Below are positions 15,901 to 18,771 of a DNA stretch of 18,771 nucleotides, in pieces; the first letter of the stretch is position 1; every line of letters begins with the position of its first letter. The translations under genes were made by a program, and so were the position numbers. The DNA comes from PALSA-555 sp036521915. GTDB lineage: Bacteria; Actinomycetota; Acidimicrobiia; IMCC26256; PALSA-555. A model generated the notes under the pieces. The model worked only from the letters and a program-made list of their open reading frames with translations. It was not told the DNA's origin and did no database searches. The stretch spans positions 1 to 18,771 of the forward strand of contig DATDGU010000278.1 of assembly GCA_036521915.1 (NCBI GenBank), in the 5' to 3' direction.

Positions 15901-16219
15901 TGACTCCGCCGAGCAAGCGATCGACGCAGCCCGCCGGTGTGCGCAGGACTGCTGCTCCTCCGAGCTGCATCTACATCTTGCGCTCCACACCGGCGCCATC
16001 CTTGTCGACGGCCCCCGGATCTACGGCAGCGCGGTGAACCTCGCGGCTCGCATCTGCACACTGACGGGACCCGATGAGATCCTTGTGTCTGAAGCCCTCC
16101 ACGGGCTCGCGGGTACCTTCGCCCAGATCGCCTTCGTCGACCGGGGTGTGCATAGCCTCAAAGGCATCGCCGAGCCGCAGCGTCTCTACGGGCTCGTTGA
16201 ACCAGCGGATCCTCACTAG
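12983..16219 (+). CDS. AAA/STAND-type ATPase with TPR-like repeats and C-terminal class III nucleotide cyclase
   Basis: A large cytoplasmic signalling protein, 1078 aa from ATG 12983; TTG 12941 would add 14 residues. After LVGRRLELNWL it has Walker A GEAGVGKT (residues 45-52) and Walker B LLVEDLDWAD (about 153-162), the AAA_16-like module also found in large LuxR and cyclase regulators. Residues about 400-880 are alpha-helical TPR-like repeats (for example AAWSEAARYYEGAIAGAD and RAEEAARRAISIAGG). The cyclase is at the C-terminus (about 915-1075), with metal Asp D921 in FTDVVDST and D967 in LGDGF, and N1019/R1023 in VNLAARI. The usual purine-selecting Lys three residues before GDG is Ile 963. 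Related proteins mostly carry the cyclase at the N-terminus. The inferred role is ATP-dependent signal integration followed by cyclic-nucleotide synthesis. Confidence 0.9.
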   Translation: MPTPTFEASGHRPTALVGRRLELNWLRARLNLATSEYPHMVLVEGEAGVGKTRLAQALLAEARGAGVSVFTGRCYEHLNLAYLPLRESLLTTLTEAREGQSERDAELDLLHRIAGNRDEDQTPFDSDERERTRQLLTLTRLVLEFVRGTPTVLLVEDLDWADAATIDLLRHLLFRFEGFEAPLFLVGTCRGDPAARAAKGVAELRRDLRCATLLLHPLSELEAGELARELGADTHDEARQLAAASGGNPLLVQALVNEPRAQGQTGLASRLAAIPHPMAGTIAARVHSLGDEARAVVQAAAFLVPHCSRALLAAVTKLDGAALDRALREAAEQDVLSGDAMSLTFTHPLYSHAAYSMTPELARPSVHSSIAAVLIASRDAGEPVPVRAISHHLVAAGREADPRLVSDYVRRAADEAMALAAWSEAARYYEGAIAGADAHADPLGVAALHRLAGLCQRYDLNLERALHHFDRAIELRRPFGDAEALAELYIWRVRCGIGNQRLLDVVAETGSLESLVEELEPGSPALASEGLAELSQSYWATGQLGRAEEAARRAISIAGGVQHHVAYARATVALSVTQWMRYDLRGSLAALEDGLAHARATDDKSVITGSLSRLSLVLTWLGRFEDAEEFALESCALGDELNYPLEQGMPLAALTQLAVARGAYDDAERHAHQALLIQRLTGYHWAAGLFVPALVSACVARGRYAVAHDALDTWAEIAGPLERASLVLFHDYVAVLEGSRSADDVALPSLPSAPVLGADAWAVAVVEIARRAAHPVDVRGAHDLLAEAERRGGVATSGLVALIPRVRGVAADLSGGGDEAMEALTRAIRVSAALGAEPERARALVDLGSVLLHRGDDAHAHDLFDEAVVIFERFGMRPDIDRVNQLRSARAPGAPRAAACKGPGRSDVGPASVRSVILFTDVVDSTRLTEELGDARYRERARRLEEVVTSTIAAHGGNIVSGINLGDGFIGLFDSAEQAIDAARRCAQDCCSSELHLHLALHTGAILVDGPRIYGSAVNLAARICTLTGPDEILVSEALHGLAGTFAQIAFVDRGVHSLKGIAEPQRLYGLVEPADPH

Positions 16220-16272
16220 GCTGCATTTCACGACCCGGCGATCTGCGGGTGCGGTCAGGGAGAGGGGCGGCT

Positions 16273-16917
16273 ATGGGTCAGATGCCGCAATGGTTCGCTA
16301 AGACACGCGACATGGTGCGGTCCGACCAGTACTTCAGCTTGAAGGGTGCCGGCAGTGAGGATGAGCTCGTGCGGCGCTATGCCGACGCGCTCAAGCTGCT
16401 CAAGAGAGAGCCGGAGGGGTACTACGACCAGTCGAAGGTGCTCCCGGGAGGAAGATCGCACCACTTCGACACGGACTGGATTAACCGCGACTACCCGGAC
16501 GTCATGGATAGCGGCGGCCGTTACTGGCCGACCATCCCGTCGTGGAAGGTCGTGAGCTACGTACGAGACGGGACCTTCGTTGCCATCTGCAAGGCGCTCG
16601 GCCACGTGCTCGAGCCCACGCTCGGAGATCTCAGCATTACTCAAGTCGGACTGTTCAGCGTCAGCGACTTCCTCGACCAGCTGTTCGTGACGGAGCTCGA
16701 AGACGGCGTCGAGATCGAGAGCGTGTTGCCGCTCGCCACGAGTTGGAACTGCGTGGCGCCAGCGGGTAGCGACTTCTTCGAGGTGGATGCCCTCCGCGGG
16801 CCGAGCGTCGTCGAGCTGGCGATTGCCACCCCGAGGCCACTCGGCATGGGCCTCATGATGCCGCTTATCGAGGAGATTGGCGAGGCAACCGGCAGGCACA
16901 CCCGAGAGCACGAGTGA
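16273..16917 (+). CDS. Uncharacterised 214-aa protein
   Basis: I do not recognise this family. The start ATG 16273 has a strong ribosome binding site (purine run at 16258-16267, spacing 5), and codon use looks like that of real genes in this window. The protein is soluble, without signal peptide or membrane span. It opens with a basic/aromatic stretch (MPQWFAKTRDMVRSDQYFSLKG), then a helix SEDELVRRYADALKLLKREP and a Tyr/His/Trp-rich segment (HHFDTDWINRDYPDV). A more hydrophobic second half includes MGLMMPLIEEIGEATG. It starts 53 bases after the AAA-cyclase stop on the same strand, so the two may be cotranscribed and functionally linked. It converges with the binding-protein gene downstream. 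Confidence 0.75.
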   Translation: MGQMPQWFAKTRDMVRSDQYFSLKGAGSEDELVRRYADALKLLKREPEGYYDQSKVLPGGRSHHFDTDWINRDYPDVMDSGGRYWPTIPSWKVVSYVRDGTFVAICKALGHVLEPTLGDLSITQVGLFSVSDFLDQLFVTELEDGVEIESVLPLATSWNCVAPAGSDFFEVDALRGPSVVELAIATPRPLGMGLMMPLIEEIGEATGRHTREHE

Positions 16918-16928
16918 CCTAGCCCGGT

Positions 16929-16950
16929 CGCGAGCGCGACGAGGCTCGCG
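16929..16950. terminator. Hairpin between convergent genes, possible bidirectional terminator
   Basis: CGCGAGC (16929-16935) and GCTCGCG (16944-16950) form a perfect 7-bp stem with an 8-base loop. It begins 11 bases after the stop of the plus-strand gene and about 70 bases from the stop of the minus-strand gene. There is no T-rich tail, which is common for candidate terminators in high-GC actinobacteria but leaves the call weak. Confidence 0.4.
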
Positions 16951-17021
16951 TTCGATCGGAGCGTCGTGACGCCGCCCACTACTGGCTCTGGCAGCCCAGG
17001 AACGCGCAAACGCACCACGGG

Positions 17022-18383
17022 TCAAGGCGTCGCCGGAGATGTGGTCGGGACGGTGGCAGTGCTCGGGAGCACCTCGCCCGGGATCGGTGGCCGTCGGTAG
17101 CTGAACTTTGGATCGAGGGTCGGTGGCAGCGGGTTGTTGCGGAGGCAAATGAACGGCTGAGCTGGCGTCCCGAACTGGGGCGAGAACCTGCCGTTCATGG
17201 CGAGGAGAAACGCGGCGCATGCCTCGGTACCGACTCCGACAGTGTTGTTCTGGTTGTTGGGGGGCCCGTGGCCCTCGGGGAACCCCCAGTTGACCGGGAG
17301 GCGGATCCCGTCCGCCGTGTAACCGTTGAACGTGTTGATCGCGTCCACGACGGAGTGCTGAGTGAAGTTCGGTCCAGCCTTCTTGATCCCCTTGTAGAGC
17401 AGATCGGCATCGATCCAGCCGGCCAGCGCCTGCTCGTTGATCGGCTTGTGCAGCTTGTTCATCTGTCGCATGAACAGCTGCAATGCCCTCGAAGACGCCG
17501 CATCCTCAAAGGGTACGAAGCCGATCGCGAAGTAGATGCCATTGAGTTCCTTGCCGTACCTTGCGATCGTGCCGGGGTCATAGCCCTGGGGGGCGTAGTA
17601 CTTGACGTCCGTCAGTCCAGCTCGCCGCAACGACTGGGCGACGTTCACCTCGCCGCCTATGTCCATGCAGGTCCCAACGAACTGCACCCCTTTGCTCTTC
17701 ATCTGGTCGACATCGGAGCCGAGATCCGAGAAGCCGAACGGCAAGCTGGTGTCTATGAGCGCGATGTTGAAGCCGTACTTCTGGAACGCAGCTGCCATGC
17801 CTTGCGCGCAGGTAATGGATGCGGACCCGGCGTAGGCCAGGATCGCGACCGTGTGGAGGCCAAGCTGCTTGGCGATGAACGCGGGCCCAGCGTTAGGGCA
17901 CGTGAAACACAGGTATGAACCCTTTTCGCCGAACAGGTTCAGGCCTCGGTCCCACTCGGCGTTGATGTTCCAGCCGAAGGTGGGGATGCCCTTCTGTGCG
18001 AGGTAGGTCGCGGCGGTGAAGGTTTGGGTCACGACGGGCAGCACGGCAAAAACGTGTTTCTCCTCGACCAGCGACCGGGCTTCGGCCAAGTCCTGAGAGG
18101 CCCGGGACTCGTCGTCGAGCTGCGCAACGAGCTTGAATTTCCGGCCGAAGACGCCGCCCTTCGCGTCGACGTAGTTGAAGTACGCCTGGACGCCATCGAA
18201 GCCGGACGCGTACGGCTGGCCGACCGGGTTCGTCACCCCGGCCACGCCGCCCACGCTGATCGTGGTCGCGGTAACGCCCGAGCGGCCGCCGGCCTGTGCC
18301 GAGGCGGGCGCCGCAGCTGCGGCGAACCCGCCCAGCAGGATTGACAGCGGCACCACGAGAACGAACAGACGGAAGCGAGACAG
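17022..18383 (-). CDS. ABC transporter substrate-binding protein, branched-chain amino acid (LivK) type
   Basis: Exported type I periplasmic-binding-fold protein. The mature part opens TATTISVGGVAGVTNPVGQPYASGF, followed by FNYVDAKGGVFGRKFKLVAQLDDESRASQDLAEARSLVEE, the usual start of LivK-like proteins; KGIPTFGWNINAEW and ELNGIYFAIGFVPFE fit later family blocks. The first standard start is GTG 18356, but it gives a signal peptide with no positive charge. A CTG at 18383 in the same frame, 8 bases after GGAGG in the strong motif GGAGGGAGGT (plus 18387-18396), gives a proper N-terminus with two Arg before the hydrophobic core, ending ASA-QA. I chose it, giving 453 aa. There is no lipobox Cys. 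No Liv permease or ATPase genes are in the window. Confidence 0.87.
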   Translation of the reverse strand: MSRFRLFVLVVPLSILLGGFAAAAAPASAQAGGRSGVTATTISVGGVAGVTNPVGQPYASGFDGVQAYFNYVDAKGGVFGRKFKLVAQLDDESRASQDLAEARSLVEEKHVFAVLPVVTQTFTAATYLAQKGIPTFGWNINAEWDRGLNLFGEKGSYLCFTCPNAGPAFIAKQLGLHTVAILAYAGSASITCAQGMAAAFQKYGFNIALIDTSLPFGFSDLGSDVDQMKSKGVQFVGTCMDIGGEVNVAQSLRRAGLTDVKYYAPQGYDPGTIARYGKELNGIYFAIGFVPFEDAASSRALQLFMRQMNKLHKPINEQALAGWIDADLLYKGIKKAGPNFTQHSVVDAINTFNGYTADGIRLPVNWGFPEGHGPPNNQNNTVGVGTEACAAFLLAMNGRFSPQFGTPAQPFICLRNNPLPPTLDPKFSYRRPPIPGEVLPSTATVPTTSPATP

Positions 18384-18771
18384 CGGACCTCCCTCCAGGC
18401 AGACCGCCGATTCACGGCACTCTACTTACCGATCGCTGCAGTGAACCCCCATCTCCGACTCACAGCGACAACATGTGATGACACCCAGTCGCGAGACGAT
18501 GGGATACGTGGCGGCAACGGTCGGCCATGTCGCTCTCGGTGCACGTCGAGGCCGCGACCTGCCATCGTCTTGGGTTGGGCAGATCCGGTGGACGGCCACC
18601 TACCCACGGGGTTCGAGTACCGCCTCCGCCGGGACCGGCGGCAGCGCATTGCCCATCAAAAATGACCGGGCGACCGCGTCATGTGCGGGCAGCTGCTCGG
18701 GTGACCTGGCGCCCGGCAGCTGACCGTGAGCATCATGGCGATTGCGCGTTCGTTATGCCATCGGCTGCCGA
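18384..18771. other. Region without a confident gene, upstream of the binding-protein gene
   Basis: No open frame on either strand shows recognisable protein features; a plus-strand frame at 18475-18723 has low-complexity Ala/Gly/Ser/Arg content and looks like noise. The left end holds the ribosome binding site for the minus-strand gene. Around 18446-18497 the words CCCCC, CTCCGAC, CATGTGATG and GTCGCGAGACG occur in the same order as at the tRNA-Leu/IS481 junction (3786-3819), suggesting a degraded copy of that junction. Confidence 0.45.

Noticed and set aside
12541..16219. LuxR-type regulator call for the large ATPase
   Set aside because: No C-terminal LuxR helix-turn-helix; the C-terminus is a class III cyclase.
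18475..18723. 82-codon plus-strand open frame
   Set aside because: Low-complexity composition, no ribosome binding site and no recognisable features.

Overview
The window is GC-rich throughout, with GTGA/ATGA gene overlaps, frequent GTG starts, class III nucleotide cyclases fused to sensor modules, and IS481, IS30 and serine-recombinase remnants. This suggests a high-GC actinobacterium, perhaps of the Acidimicrobiia or Thermoleophilia type. The lineage is inferred from gene style only; no phylogenetic marker was tested.

Layout. (1) 1-3700, plus strand: the 3' end of a dipeptide/oligopeptide ABC importer operon, with two permeases (the first cut by the window edge and carrying an internal 55-codon tandem duplication) and two ATPases, all overlapping by 4 bases. 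(2) 3714-3798: tRNA-Leu(GAG), directly behind the operon. (3) 3799-8852: a decayed island. It holds an IS481 transposase tail, an intact-looking AbiEi/AbiEii toxin-antitoxin operon with a sigma70-like promoter set between two inverted-repeat operators, a serine recombinase C-terminal fragment, a truncated polysaccharide-deacetylase-like gene, and a membrane glycosyltransferase-like gene broken by two frameshifts. Two 23-bp degenerate copies of the tRNA 3' end (5884-5906 and 8830-8852) divide this region, so the tRNA appears to have been used repeatedly as an integration site. (4) 9005-9733: a limonene-epoxide-hydrolase-type gene (minus) and an IS30 transposase tail (plus). (5) 9882-16917, plus strand: an alpha/beta-hydrolase-like domain fused to a class III cyclase, a PIN-like ORF, a GNAT acetyltransferase, a methyltransferase fragment, a large AAA/TPR protein with a C-terminal class III cyclase, and an unrecognised 214-aa protein. 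(6) 17022-18383, minus strand: a LivK-type periplasmic binding protein, convergent with the previous block. (7) 18384-18771: no confident gene, but short words resembling the tRNA/IS481 junction recur here.

How the genes fit together. The Dpp genes form one importer. AbiEi and AbiEii form one toxin-antitoxin unit that probably autoregulates through the two operators. Two cyclases 3 kb apart share a catalytic fold but have unrelated sensory modules, which suggests local cyclic-nucleotide signalling. One has a hydrolase-like domain in which all three aligned catalytic positions are replaced, so it looks like a ligand-sensing pseudoenzyme. The other has the usual purine-selecting lysine replaced by isoleucine. 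The strongest leads are the pseudo-hydrolase cyclase, the repeated tRNA-derived sites around abiE, and the permease duplication.
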